From: Pseudomonas fluorescens NCIMB 11764
GTDB taxonomy: Bacteria; Pseudomonadota; Gammaproteobacteria; Pseudomonadales; Pseudomonadaceae
Reading direction: 5' to 3'
Length of the DNA: 64,000 bases
Assembly: GCF_000293885.2 (NCBI RefSeq)
Contig: NZ_CP010945.1
Span: forward strand, 1,694,001 to 1,758,000
Position 1 is the stretch's first letter. Each line of letters starts with the position of its first letter. Positions 32,990 to 42,086 of the stretch are shown piece by piece. The notes beneath the pieces are model-generated. The model had not been told where the DNA came from. It did not search any database and saw only the letters and a program-made list of their open reading frames with translations. The translations under genes and the position numbers were made by a program.

Positions 32990-34852
32990 TCAGTGAACCT
33001 GGGCGGGTGAGCTCGCAGCCAGCACTTGTTTGTGCAGGGTGTCCACCGCAGATTTCGATGCTGTCACGGCATACCCTTGCAGCAATGCCTGGAAATGATC
33101 CTCGAACAACCAGCGTCGATCGACGGTGTATCGCTGCATATGACGCAGGTTGCGCTGACGCAAAGACAGGCTCAGTGACGAAGGGTAGATGCGCAGGTCC
33201 GCCACGTCGATCAGACCGAACTCGCCGTCCTCCAGCACCAGCACATTACCCAGATGCAGGGAGCGGAAATACACCCCTTGCTCATGCAACTGCGCCATGA
33301 ACTTGCCGAAGCGTTCCACCAGCGCCTGACGCACGTCCGGAGCCGTGATTGCTTGCAGGACCTGGCGCAGGGTATTTCCCGGCAGGGGGGTGTAGTGCAC
33401 GGCACTGCCGCCATCGTCCAGGCGGTACAGGTCGAGGATCTGCGGCGTCGGGAATCCCATGTTGCGCAGTCGCTCGCTATTGACGGCAAAGCGTTCGGAG
33501 TAGGCGTTGAAACTGCCCGAAGTGTACCAGCGACGAGGTCGGAACAACTTGAGGAAGCTGTCATCGGCCAAGCGCAGGACCTTCGGCCCCAGGCCATCTT
33601 CTTCAATCACCCGTGCGTGGGTGGTCAACGCTTGCAGGGCCGGTTGCGTCAGTCTCTTGATCGAAACGGCCAGCAGGCGACCAGCGCGTTGGTTGATACT
33701 CAGCGCGGCGATCAGTGCCAGAGGAATCCACAACAGGAACCAGTGTTCCTTGGGGCGTGAAATGATCCCGCCGCCTTCGGTCAGGCCCGCACCGATACCG
33801 AACACCAGCCAGGTGGAGGCGATGATGAACAGCGGTTGCACGCGATGGCGCCAGCTGCTCAGCAGGCCCCAGGCCTGGAAGAACAGCCATGGGATAAAGC
33901 CGAAAATACCGACGTAGTAAAGAACCCCCAAAGCGAAGCTGTGGGGTTCTGCCAGCGTGTAGCCCAGGCCCGGATCGACGTTCAGGCTGGCGTCGTAGCC
34001 ATGACCGATCCAGGGGTGTTCGGCGATTTTTTGCAGGACCATCTGCCAGATTTCGAAACGGTAGGAGTCGCCTCGTCCGAAAATCATGTTCGAAAAAAAT
34101 GCAATCACCGACGCTCCGCCGACGAGCATGATGCCCAGTAATACGATTGACCGTCGATTCCAGCAGATGAAACTCAGCCACAACGCCGCCAGTGTCAGTG
34201 CCACCAGCGGTGTCCGGGAGCCGGTAGCGATCACCGCAATGAACATGATCACCATTGCCGGGACACTCAACCAGAGTATCTGCGGGCGCTTGCAGGTCAT
34301 GCTCAGGCTCAGCCAATAGGCGCAGAAGAAGCCGAACAAGTGCGAGCTCAACAATGGATTGTCGAATGCGCCGCCACCAATCAGGCGTTGGCCCGGCTCA
34401 TAGATGTGGGCAAACACGTACAGGTTGTAGACCGACGCAACCAGACCGACCATGGCGGCGCTGAACAGCAGGGGCTGGACGATATCGTTGCGATAGCGCA
34501 CCAGCAGGTAGCACCCGACGAACAGCATCAGCGTGTGGAGCGGTGGCTTGAACTTGCCGGAAAACCCTTCATCGCCCGGGCTCCAGCACAGACTCAACAG
34601 CGCCCACCCGGCGAACAGCAGCATCGCAATGAAGATCGGCTCGCGCAGCAACTCTTTGAGCTCGCGTGGTCGCAGGCAAAGCGCCATCAGCGCTGGAATG
34701 CTGAACAAACCATAGTAGAGCTTGTGAAGCAGACTGCGGTCCGGCAGGAAAAACAGCGAACACAGAAGTAAAAGATAGCCCAGTGGAAGTATCCACAGGC
34801 AAATGAAATCGAAGACTCGATTGGACGTACTGTTGAAACCACTGAGTCGCAT
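32990..34852 (-). CDS. O-antigen ligase fused to an LPS-kinase-like domain
   Basis: A 620-residue protein. Residues 1-405 contain many hydrophobic helices with a large periplasmic loop holding HPWIGHGYDASLNV and the conserved EPHSFALG, typical of Wzy/WaaL O-antigen ligases, which transfer O-antigen from undecaprenyl diphosphate to the lipid A-core. Residues 425-610 form an InaA-like kinase domain: FLKLFRPRRWYTSGSF as N-lobe and QGVYFRSLHLGNVLVLED with FGLIDVADL as the catalytic loop. P. aeruginosa has, as I recall, separate neighbouring waaL and kinase genes at this spot. The catalytic loop lacks the standard H-x-D, so activity is uncertain. Confidence 0.85.
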   Translation of the reverse strand: MRLSGFNSTSNRVFDFICLWILPLGYLLLLCSLFFLPDRSLLHKLYYGLFSIPALMALCLRPRELKELLREPIFIAMLLFAGWALLSLCWSPGDEGFSGKFKPPLHTLMLFVGCYLLVRYRNDIVQPLLFSAAMVGLVASVYNLYVFAHIYEPGQRLIGGGAFDNPLLSSHLFGFFCAYWLSLSMTCKRPQILWLSVPAMVIMFIAVIATGSRTPLVALTLAALWLSFICWNRRSIVLLGIMLVGGASVIAFFSNMIFGRGDSYRFEIWQMVLQKIAEHPWIGHGYDASLNVDPGLGYTLAEPHSFALGVLYYVGIFGFIPWLFFQAWGLLSSWRHRVQPLFIIASTWLVFGIGAGLTEGGGIISRPKEHWFLLWIPLALIAALSINQRAGRLLAVSIKRLTQPALQALTTHARVIEEDGLGPKVLRLADDSFLKLFRPRRWYTSGSFNAYSERFAVNSERLRNMGFPTPQILDLYRLDDGGSAVHYTPLPGNTLRQVLQAITAPDVRQALVERFGKFMAQLHEQGVYFRSLHLGNVLVLEDGEFGLIDVADLRIYPSSLSLSLRQRNLRHMQRYTVDRRWLFEDHFQALLQGYAVTASKSAVDTLHKQVLAASSPAQVH

Positions 34853-35006
34853 GTTGAGAAATTCAATCCTGAAGTTGATCGGCCATTCCGATGGTGGCTA
34901 TATGATACTGTTTGCGCCGACTAACAATAACAGCCTTTATGGGATTGCCAGAACCCTGGGGAAGCTGTGCTAAAGTCAGCGTCCTTTTTATCGACATTCG
35001 CGTGAT

Positions 35007-36809
35007 ATGGCCGACTCCAGTCTCTCCGCAAGCCCCTCGAGCTTGAAAATCTACTTCCGTCTGCTCGGTTATGTCCGGCCGTACATCGGCCTGTTCCTGA
35101 TCAGCATCGTCGGTTTTCTGATTTTCGCTTCGACGCAGCCAATGCTCGGCTACATCCTCAAGTACTTCGTCGATGGCCTGTCCAATCCCGAAGCGGTGCT
35201 CTTTCCCAGTGTCCCCTACCTGCGCGACCTGCAACTGCTGCAAGCCGTGCCGTTGCTGATCATTTTGATCGCCGCCTGGCAGGGGTTGGGATCTTATCTG
35301 GGCAACTACTTCCTGGCCAAGGTTTCTCTCGGGCTGGTCCACGACCTGCGGGTTGAGTTGTTCAATAACCTGCTGGTCCTGCCCAACCGATACTTTGACA
35401 AGCATAACTCCGGTCACCTGATTTCCCGTATCACCTTTAACGTGACCATGGTCACCGGGGCGGCCACAGATGCGATCAAGGTCGTAATCCGTGAAGGCAT
35501 GACGGTGATCTTCCTGTTTGCCTCGCTGCTGTTCATGAACTGGCGCCTGACTCTGGTCATGGTCGCGATCCTGCCGCTGATCGCGTTGATGGTCCGTACC
35601 GCGAGCAAGAAATTCCGCAAGCAGAGCAAGAAGATCCAGGCGGCCATGGGCGACGTGACGCACGTGGCGTCGGAAACCATCCAGGGTTATCGTGTGGTGC
35701 GCAGCTTCGGCGGCGAAGTCTACGAACAGAAGCGTTTCTTCAATGCCAGCCAGGGCAACACCGACAAGCAATTGCGCATGACCCGCACCGGCGCTATCTA
35801 CACGCCGCTGCTGCAGTTGGTGATCTACAGCGCCATGGCCGTGCTGATGTTCCTGGTCCTTTTTCTGCGTGGCGATGCGTCCGCCGGTGACATGGTGGCC
35901 TACATCACCCTGGCGGGCCTGCTGCCCAAGCCGATCCGTCAATTGTCCGAAGTCAGCTCGACCATTCAAAAAGGCGTGGCGGGCGCCGAAAGCATCTTCG
36001 AACAACTGGACGTTGAACCGGAAGTCGATACCGGTACCGTCGAACGCGATGCGGTGACCGGACGCCTGGATGTGCGGCATCTGAGCTTCACCTATCCTGG
36101 CACCGAGCGTCAGGTACTCGACGACATCAGTTTCTCGGTCGAGCCCGGGCAAATGGTGGCGCTGGTCGGGCGGTCCGGCAGCGGCAAGTCGACCCTGGCC
36201 AACCTGATTCCGCGTTTCTATCACCACGACAATGGCGAAATCCTGATCGATGGCGTCGAGGTGGAACAGTACAAACTGCTGAACCTGCGCAAGCACATCG
36301 CCCAGGTCACCCAGCACGTGACGTTGTTCAGCGATACCGTGGCCAACAACATCGCGTACGGCGATCTGGCCGGTGCGCCCCGTGAAGACATCGTAAAAGC
36401 GGCGAAAGACGCTTATGCGATGGACTTCATCGCACAACTGCCCGAAGGCCTGGACACTCAGGTCGGCGAGAACGGCGTATTGCTTTCCGGTGGCCAGCGC
36501 CAGCGTCTGGCGATTGCCCGGGCCCTGTTGAAGAACGCGCCTTTGCTGATTCTCGACGAAGCCACCTCGGCACTGGACACCGAATCGGAACGGCATATCC
36601 AGGCGGCCCTGGATCAAGTGATGAAAGGCCGCACGACCCTGGTGATTGCTCACCGTCTGTCGACCATCGAAAAAGCCGACCTGATCCTGGTCATGGATCA
36701 GGGCCGGATCGTCGAGCGCGGCACGCACGCCGAACTGTTGGCGCAAAATGGTTATTACGCCCGCCTGAATGCCATGGGGCTTGATGCCCCGGCTGAAGAT
36801 ATCGCCTGA
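35007..36809 (+). CDS. msbA: Lipid A-core flippase (ABC exporter)
   Basis: A 600-residue half-transporter that flips lipid A-core across the inner membrane. Residues 1-340 carry six transmembrane helices and residues 345-600 the ATPase. Walker A is GRSGSGKST (about 388), the signature LSGGQRQR (about 494), Walker B LLILDEATSALD (about 514) and the switch His in VIAHRLSTI (about 547). ATG 35007 is used. It is transcribed away from the waaL-type gene and ends in a clear terminator. It acts upstream of O-antigen ligation in LPS assembly. Confidence 0.96.
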   Translation: MADSSLSASPSSLKIYFRLLGYVRPYIGLFLISIVGFLIFASTQPMLGYILKYFVDGLSNPEAVLFPSVPYLRDLQLLQAVPLLIILIAAWQGLGSYLGNYFLAKVSLGLVHDLRVELFNNLLVLPNRYFDKHNSGHLISRITFNVTMVTGAATDAIKVVIREGMTVIFLFASLLFMNWRLTLVMVAILPLIALMVRTASKKFRKQSKKIQAAMGDVTHVASETIQGYRVVRSFGGEVYEQKRFFNASQGNTDKQLRMTRTGAIYTPLLQLVIYSAMAVLMFLVLFLRGDASAGDMVAYITLAGLLPKPIRQLSEVSSTIQKGVAGAESIFEQLDVEPEVDTGTVERDAVTGRLDVRHLSFTYPGTERQVLDDISFSVEPGQMVALVGRSGSGKSTLANLIPRFYHHDNGEILIDGVEVEQYKLLNLRKHIAQVTQHVTLFSDTVANNIAYGDLAGAPREDIVKAAKDAYAMDFIAQLPEGLDTQVGENGVLLSGGQRQRLAIARALLKNAPLLILDEATSALDTESERHIQAALDQVMKGRTTLVIAHRLSTIEKADLILVMDQGRIVERGTHAELLAQNGYYARLNAMGLDAPAEDIA

Positions 36810-36849
36810 TTCCTGTCGACGTTCGTTCGTCGTGAACGACTGAAAAGAG

Positions 36850-36893
36850 TCGCAGTCTGTCGTTTTAGAACGTTTACAGGCTGCGATTTTTTT
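36850..36893 (+). terminator. Terminator of msbA
   Basis: An interrupted stem (TCGCAG 36850-36855 with CTGCGA 36881-36886, plus an inner CTGT/ACAG) is followed by seven Ts (36887-36893), 41 bases after the msbA stop. Confidence 0.85.
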
Positions 36894-36940
36894 GCTTTTG
36901 GCACCCTCGTTCATGCCATGCGCAAGCCCTGCGTCAACCC

Positions 36941-36951
36941 TGTGCTAATAT
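36941..36951 (+). promoter_or_regulatory. Extended -10 promoter candidate for hldE
   Basis: TGTGCTAATAT (36941-36951) resembles an extended -10 element, 35 bases before ATG 36986 and after the msbA terminator. The -35 region is weak, so the call rests on the -10 and on position. Confidence 0.4.
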
Positions 36952-36985
36952 CCCGCCCTTGTTCATTTTGTATGTGGGATGCTCC

Positions 36986-38407
36986 ATGAAGTTGTCCATG
37001 CCGCGATTCGATCAAGCCCCTGTCTTGGTGGTCGGCGATGTCATGCTCGACCGTTATTGGCATGGTGGTACCTCACGGATTTCCCCTGAGGCGCCGGTAC
37101 CGGTGGTCAAGGTCGAGCAAATCGAGGACCGCCCGGGCGGTGCCGCTAACGTTGCCCTGAACATTGCCGCGCTTGGCGCACCGGCCTCGCTGGTCGGTGT
37201 GACCGGCGACGACGAAGCTGCCGACAGCCTGGCCAACAGCCTCAAGGGTGCTGGTGTGCGCGCATTGTTCCAGCGTATTGCGCACCAGCCGACCATCGTC
37301 AAGTTGCGGGTTATGAGTCGACACCAGCAGTTGCTGCGTATCGACTTCGAAGAACCCTTTGCCACCGACGCCCTGGCGCTGGGCGAGCAAGTTGACGAGT
37401 TGCTTGAAGGCATCAAGGTGCTGGTGCTGTCCGACTACGGCAAAGGCGCGCTGAAAAATCATCAGGTACTGATCCAGGCCGCCCGTGCCCGTGGCATTCC
37501 GGTGCTGGCCGATCCCAAGGGCAAGGATTTCTCGATCTACCGGGGGGCGAGCCTGATTACCCCGAACCTCAGCGAATTCGAAACGATCGTCGGCGGTTGC
37601 GCCGATGAGCACGAACTGGTGAGCAAGGGCGCGCAACTGATGCACGACCTGGACCTTGGCGCGTTGCTGGTGACTCGTGGCGAACACGGCATGACCTTGC
37701 TGCGCCCGGATCATCCCGCGTTGCACTTGCCCGCGCGCGCGCGGGAAGTGTTCGACGTGACCGGTGCCGGCGACACGGTGATTTCCACCCTGGCGGCCGC
37801 GATCGCCGCTGGCGAGGAATTGCCCCACGCAGTGGCGTTGGCCAACCTGGCGGCGGGCATCGTGGTCGGCAAGCTCGGTACGGCGGCCATCAGCGCTCCG
37901 GAGCTGCGGCGTGCCATCCAGCGTGAGGAAGGTTCCGAGCGCGGTGTATTGGGTCTGGAGCAGTTACTGCTGGCGGTAGACGATGCGCGTGCGCACAAAG
38001 AGAAAATCGTCTTCACTAACGGTTGTTTCGACATCCTGCATGCCGGTCATGTGACCTACCTCGAACAGGCACGGGCCCAAGGGGATCGCTTGATCGTTGC
38101 GGTCAACGACGATGCATCGGTAAGCCGTTTGAAAGGGCCGGGACGTCCGATCAACAGCGTCGACCGTCGCATGGCTGTGCTGGCGGGGCTGGGCGCGGTG
38201 GATTGGGTGATCAGCTTCCCTGAAGGCACTCCTGAAAACCTGCTGCGCGAGGTCAAGCCGGACGTGCTGGTGAAGGGGGGCGATTACGGGATCGATCAAG
38301 TGGTCGGTGCCGACATCGTGACGGCCTACGGTGGTACTGTGAAGGTGCTGGGATTGGTGGAAAACAGCTCGACGACAGCGATTGTCGAGAAGATTCGAAG
38401 TCATTGA
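36986..38407 (+). CDS. hldE: Bifunctional heptose-7-phosphate kinase / heptose-1-phosphate adenylyltransferase
   Basis: A 473-residue enzyme that makes ADP-heptose for waaC and waaF. The N-terminal PfkB-type kinase (about residues 1-325) has PVLVVGDVMLDRYWHG and FDVTGAGDTVISTLAA; the C-terminal nucleotidyltransferase (about 345-473) has FTNGCFDILHAGHVTYL with the H-x-G-H motif. ATG 36986 is chosen over a TTG at 36959 because it has GGGA upstream and gives the standard MKLSMPRFDQ start. A strong terminator follows. In E. coli hldE lies beside glnE; here the whole core cluster lies between them. Confidence 0.96.
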   Translation: MKLSMPRFDQAPVLVVGDVMLDRYWHGGTSRISPEAPVPVVKVEQIEDRPGGAANVALNIAALGAPASLVGVTGDDEAADSLANSLKGAGVRALFQRIAHQPTIVKLRVMSRHQQLLRIDFEEPFATDALALGEQVDELLEGIKVLVLSDYGKGALKNHQVLIQAARARGIPVLADPKGKDFSIYRGASLITPNLSEFETIVGGCADEHELVSKGAQLMHDLDLGALLVTRGEHGMTLLRPDHPALHLPARAREVFDVTGAGDTVISTLAAAIAAGEELPHAVALANLAAGIVVGKLGTAAISAPELRRAIQREEGSERGVLGLEQLLLAVDDARAHKEKIVFTNGCFDILHAGHVTYLEQARAQGDRLIVAVNDDASVSRLKGPGRPINSVDRRMAVLAGLGAVDWVISFPEGTPENLLREVKPDVLVKGGDYGIDQVVGADIVTAYGGTVKVLGLVENSSTTAIVEKIRSH

Positions 38408-38420
38408 TGAGATCTAGACT

Positions 38421-38449
38421 CCGTTTCACACAGTGTGTGAACGGGTTTT
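38421..38449 (+). terminator. Terminator of hldE
   Basis: A long stem (CCGTTTCACAC / TGTGTGAACGG, 38421-38444) with a short loop is followed by GTTTTA. It separates hldE from the glycosyltransferase island downstream. Confidence 0.75.
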
Positions 38450-38534
38450 ATCGTGAGGATATAACCGTCCCAGACGATGTTGGCCGGAATTAACCCAATG
38501 CTCTTACCCGCTTTTGTCTTGTGGTAAAAGATTT

Positions 38535-39509
38535 ATGAAAGTGATGCTCCTGGTAATGGACGAGCAGCGCGTCATTCTGGATCGACTGTATGAAATCGTG
38601 CAGCAGAACTGCGACGAGTGTGTTGTCTATCGCCTGAGCAAAAAGCAGCAGCTGAAACTTGGTTCGTTTCTCGCGACAGTCAACTACCAGACATTCGACC
38701 GGATCGTGATTTTTTCCAGGGTCAAGCGCCTCGTCCCGCAACTAAGGGTCCTGAAATGTATTCCGGGCCTGGTGTTTCTCGAACATGACGCTTATCAGAA
38801 TTACATGCCCGCGAGTAAATACCTTCGGGTTTACTCGCGTCTTTACAGTCGTTTGCCCAGCTCTCGCGCGCTGGTTTCCGGCGCTGTCGTAGCGCGTCGG
38901 ATGCAAGCTGAAAACATTGATGCAGTGTTCGTTTCGAAGGGATATGACGAACAAATGCTGCACAACACCAACAGTGTCCGGGACATCCCGGTGGCTTTTC
39001 TGGGCAGTCTGAAAAGTACTGAATACGCGCAGCGCAGAGCGCTTCTGGAGTCCCTTTCCCGGCGTACCGGCATGTTGGTGGGCCGCACCAAATCGGGCGC
39101 TGAGTATCTGGAAATGCTCAATCGCATCAAGATTTTCGTGAGTGCCGATATCGGCATGAATGAATTCATGATCAAGAACTTTGAAGCAATGGCGTGTGGC
39201 TGTGTATTGCTGGCCTGGAGTCAGGGCGAAGAAGACCAATTGCTGGGTTTCCAGGACATGCACAACACGGTTTTCTATCGCTCTGAAGATGAGGCCGTGG
39301 AAAAACTCCAGCTGCTGCAGAGCGACCCGTTGCTGACGGCTCGTATCGCCAGTAACGGGCAGGCATTCGCCGAGAGCCAGTATTCCTTTGCTCGGGTGGG
39401 GCGCACGCTCGCTGCCGAGATTCAGCGTGAAATGCGTCCTTGGCAGCCACCTTCATTGTTGACTCGCCTGTGGGTAAAGCTGCGTTACGGTATGCAGGTT
39501 CCAGAGTAA
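38535..39509 (+). CDS. Glycosyltransferase, GT-B-like (function unknown)
   Basis: A 324-residue protein from ATG 38535 (MKVMLLVMDEQRVILDRLYE); a TG-rich start 21 bases earlier lacks support. The C-terminal half shows a GT-B donor-domain pattern: MIKNFEAMACGCVLLAWSQG plus a helix-rich tail, similar to CgeB-type or family-1 glycosyltransferases. The N-terminal half has Rossmann-like strands (RIVIFSRVKRL; VLKCIPGLVFLEHDAY). No transmembrane segment is seen. It begins a three-gene island after the hldE terminator; the stop lies two bases before the next ATG. The sugar and acceptor are unknown; a surface polysaccharide or LPS decoration is likely. Confidence 0.65.
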   Translation: MKVMLLVMDEQRVILDRLYEIVQQNCDECVVYRLSKKQQLKLGSFLATVNYQTFDRIVIFSRVKRLVPQLRVLKCIPGLVFLEHDAYQNYMPASKYLRVYSRLYSRLPSSRALVSGAVVARRMQAENIDAVFVSKGYDEQMLHNTNSVRDIPVAFLGSLKSTEYAQRRALLESLSRRTGMLVGRTKSGAEYLEMLNRIKIFVSADIGMNEFMIKNFEAMACGCVLLAWSQGEEDQLLGFQDMHNTVFYRSEDEAVEKLQLLQSDPLLTARIASNGQAFAESQYSFARVGRTLAAEIQREMRPWQPPSLLTRLWVKLRYGMQVPE

Positions 39510-39511
39510 CC

Positions 39512-40216
39512 ATGGAAAATCCTCCGTCCCAAGCCGATGAGCCAATGGCGCTGGACGCATTGCCCGGTGGTCATCAGTCTGTTCCGGGCGGGCTGCCGCA
39601 GGAACTGAAGGAGTGTCTGCGCAGGGCGCCGCGGGTTCTGCTGGTTGCCAACAATCCAGCGATTACCCGGGACGATTTCCAGGCGCTGAACATCGGCGCC
39701 GACGATGTCGTCGTCAGCTTCAACAAGTGTGTCCTGGCGCCGCTGCTTTCCCCACAAAGCGTTAATCTCTTCGTTCATGGTTTCAATTCGCCGGACGCCT
39801 ATTTTTTTGGTCTTCCTTACGGGCCTGAAGTGCAGCGGCTTTTCCGGCAGGCCGACGCGCGGTGTTTCACGATGCTAGTCGGTTGCACCGGGGCCATGTG
39901 TCCCTTGCCACAGGTGGCGCTCTATTGGGAGCGTATCCCGTTGCCGGCATTGTGGAACTACCCGGTCGATCGCCCGGGCGGTAAACGCTATGTCGGACCC
40001 ACCACCGGTTTCAATGCGCTGGTGCTGTTCGACTGGCTGCGCGGGCAGGCAGGGTATGACTATCAGCTCATGACGTTAGGTTTTTCCGACGAGGCGGGTA
40101 AACGCTGGGGCGGGCATGCATGGGATTATGAGCGTGACTGGCTGAAAAACTCAGACGTTATCGTGATACCTCTGCGGCGTCGACGTTGGTGGCAGAAGCT
40201 GTTTGATCGCGGATGA
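39512..40216 (+). CDS. Putative GT29 sialyltransferase-like protein
   Basis: A 234-residue protein from ATG 39512, two bases after the preceding stop. VLLVANNPAITRDDFQAL with VVVSFNKC resembles the large sialyl motif of GT29-like proteins (a Asn-x-Pro strand then an F/R-Asn strand), and VGPTTGFNALVLFDWLRG with LMTLGFSD resembles the small motif. HAWDYERDWLKN could hold the late His. The match is by eye and the family assignment is tentative. It is coupled to the upstream glycosyltransferase; the next gene is 51 bases on. A glycan-modifying role fits the context. Otherwise it is an unclassified Rossmann-like protein. Confidence 0.45.
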   Translation: MENPPSQADEPMALDALPGGHQSVPGGLPQELKECLRRAPRVLLVANNPAITRDDFQALNIGADDVVVSFNKCVLAPLLSPQSVNLFVHGFNSPDAYFFGLPYGPEVQRLFRQADARCFTMLVGCTGAMCPLPQVALYWERIPLPALWNYPVDRPGGKRYVGPTTGFNALVLFDWLRGQAGYDYQLMTLGFSDEAGKRWGGHAWDYERDWLKNSDVIVIPLRRRRWWQKLFDRG

Positions 40217-40267
40217 TTTGTCGCCGGTTGCCCACAGGGGCCTGATTATTTTTCAAGGGGTGCTGTA

Positions 40268-41074
40268 GTGTTGAATATTGCGGTGGCTTTTTTTGGTATC
40301 CCGAGAAATTCGCAGATCTGCTTTCCTTCCATTCAAGAAAACGTTCTGGCGCTGCTTCCTTCCGACAGCAACGTAAAATGCTTTTATCACCTGTACAAGA
40401 TCGACGAAGTGCAGAACTCCCGTTCGGGCGAGCAAGGTGAGCTGAAGGCTGACAACTACGAGCCCTTCGAAACCATGACCGGGCAACTGACCTCGACCGA
40501 GGGTGTGCTGGAGCGCTGGAACTTTGAACAAGTGAAAGCGCTGGGCGATACCTGGGCAGATGACTACGCCTCACTCAGAAACCTGATCTATCAACTCAAT
40601 TCGCTGCACACCGTTGCGACCATGATGGAATCTTTCAATCCTGATTTCGTCGTCTACGTGCGGCCGGACATTTTCTTTCATACACCGCTTCCCGCTTATG
40701 TGTTCAAGCACGCAGAAGCCCGGCGACGTAATACCTACATTCCCGACTGGCAGTGGTGGGGCGGGCTGAATGATCGTTTTGCCATTTGTGGTCGCGACAC
40801 CTACGTCGCGTACGGCAAAAGGATCGAGCGCATGTTTGATTTCAGTAAAGTGACGGGAAGGAAGTTGCACTCCGAGCGGCTGCTCAAATTTGCACTGCAA
40901 CAGGCAGGGGCGAAGATCTGCACCCTGGAGACCCAGGCGTCGCGTGTTCGTATCAACGGCGCCTTTGCCGAAGAATCGTTCTCTCCCAAGCGCGGCATGG
41001 GCAAGCGCGAGAATCGCTATTTCCATTTTTTTGCGCGGTTACGCACCTTCATGGACAAACAACGAGCCGGTTAG
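40268..41074 (+). CDS. Putative glycan-modifying protein of unknown family
   Basis: A 268-residue protein starting at GTG 40268 with AAGGGG seven bases upstream (TTG 40271 is the alternative). It begins with a strand, LNIAVAFFGIPRN, followed by a long helical region, then FVVYVRPDIFFHTPLP, where an R-P-D-I pattern resembles the metal-binding strand of some GT-A glycosyltransferases. HSERLLKFALQQAG precedes a basic C-terminus. I recognise no named family. Position as the third gene of the post-hldE island suggests a linked glycan function. It ends 12 bases before the convergent gene at 41087. Confidence 0.5.
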   Translation: MLNIAVAFFGIPRNSQICFPSIQENVLALLPSDSNVKCFYHLYKIDEVQNSRSGEQGELKADNYEPFETMTGQLTSTEGVLERWNFEQVKALGDTWADDYASLRNLIYQLNSLHTVATMMESFNPDFVVYVRPDIFFHTPLPAYVFKHAEARRRNTYIPDWQWWGGLNDRFAICGRDTYVAYGKRIERMFDFSKVTGRKLHSERLLKFALQQAGAKICTLETQASRVRINGAFAEESFSPKRGMGKRENRYFHFFARLRTFMDKQRAG

Positions 41075-41086
41075 ATCGAACCTGAT

Positions 41087-42052
41087 TTATTTGCGCAAGC
41101 TTCCCTGTACCAACCGCACCAGGCGCAAGGCCTTGACGCTCAGTTTCTTCAGTCCCCGTCGCGGGGCTTTGGGTGCTTCCAGCCCTTGTTGTGCAACCCA
41201 GTCCTTCCAGCGAATACGCTCCTCGCGCACTGTCCAGCCTTCCTGGATGGCAAAGCTCTCCGCCAGATACAGTCCACGGGTGCTGGCGGGTATAAGTTTG
41301 TCGCGCTTGAGCGTGTACAACTCGGGGCGCGGGACGCCATCTTCCAGAGGCATCAAGTACAGATCCGGACGTTTGCGATCCAGGCGGGCCACCAGTTGGT
41401 CGCCTTCCAGTCGTTCGTCGACATGAAACAGGCTCAGGGACTTGGCTTCCCTGGGCACATCCAGGCGCAAGTCATAGATCAATTGCAGCGACGCTGTCGG
41501 CAGGTGCACGTAAGCCCGCGGACGCTCGATCAGTTGCATGTTGGCGCAACGCACCGGCCGCGCCGAGCCGGAAAACGGGGTGAGGCGAAAGGGCAAGGCC
41601 TCGCGATAGTGCAGCGCAGACGAGTAGGGCGCTGGCAGCCAGGTGTCGTTGAAACGTCCACCGAGCCAGCCTTCCGGAGTTTCCAGCAGGCACTCTTCGG
41701 CTATCTCCTGAATCGCCGTGTGCAGGGGCAGGTTCAGCTCGTGGGCCGGTACGTAACCGGAGATCAGTTTGAGCACCACGTCGCCACGATCCTGCCGACG
41801 CTGGCGTACCAGCACCCAGTAATCGCGATTCTGCCAATGCAGGGTCAGGCGCACCGAGACCCCGAGGTTGGCCAGCTCCAGCGCGAACCGCTCGTTGTCA
41901 GCCACCGTCACCGGGCGGCGACGCTGCAGGGTCTGGGAAAAATTGAGCGGCATCCCGACGCTCTGGTAGTTCAAGCCTTCGGGAGTCGCTTCGACGAATA
42001 ACGGCAGGGTCTTGAAGTTGCTCGGATTCTTTCTAATGAGCGTACGCGGCAT
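41087..42052 (-). CDS. Conserved Pseudomonas hypothetical protein
   Basis: A 321-residue protein started at ATG 42052 (MPRTLIRKNPSNFKTLPLF) with GGAG five bases upstream; a longer frame to 42187 would run into the neighbouring gene. No signal peptide or transmembrane segment is seen. A mid-region HELNLPLHTAIQEIAEECLLETPEGWLGG is helix-rich and recalls a Nudix-like fold (E-E-x-x-E), but the Nudix box itself is not complete, and no catalytic motif is secure. It corresponds by place to a hypothetical gene next to the aldo/keto reductase in P. aeruginosa, as I recall. It is 34 bases downstream of that gene on the same strand. Confidence 0.6.
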   Translation of the reverse strand: MPRTLIRKNPSNFKTLPLFVEATPEGLNYQSVGMPLNFSQTLQRRRPVTVADNERFALELANLGVSVRLTLHWQNRDYWVLVRQRRQDRGDVVLKLISGYVPAHELNLPLHTAIQEIAEECLLETPEGWLGGRFNDTWLPAPYSSALHYREALPFRLTPFSGSARPVRCANMQLIERPRAYVHLPTASLQLIYDLRLDVPREAKSLSLFHVDERLEGDQLVARLDRKRPDLYLMPLEDGVPRPELYTLKRDKLIPASTRGLYLAESFAIQEGWTVREERIRWKDWVAQQGLEAPKAPRRGLKKLSVKALRLVRLVQGSLRK

Positions 42053-42086
42053 GTCGGCTCCTGCTTTAAGGCCGCGAGGGGCGGCA

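Noticed and set aside
34863..36914. 683-codon frame opposite msbA
   Set aside because: Antisense of a certain ABC transporter gene; rich in His/Gln/Asp, no motifs, and no ribosome site.
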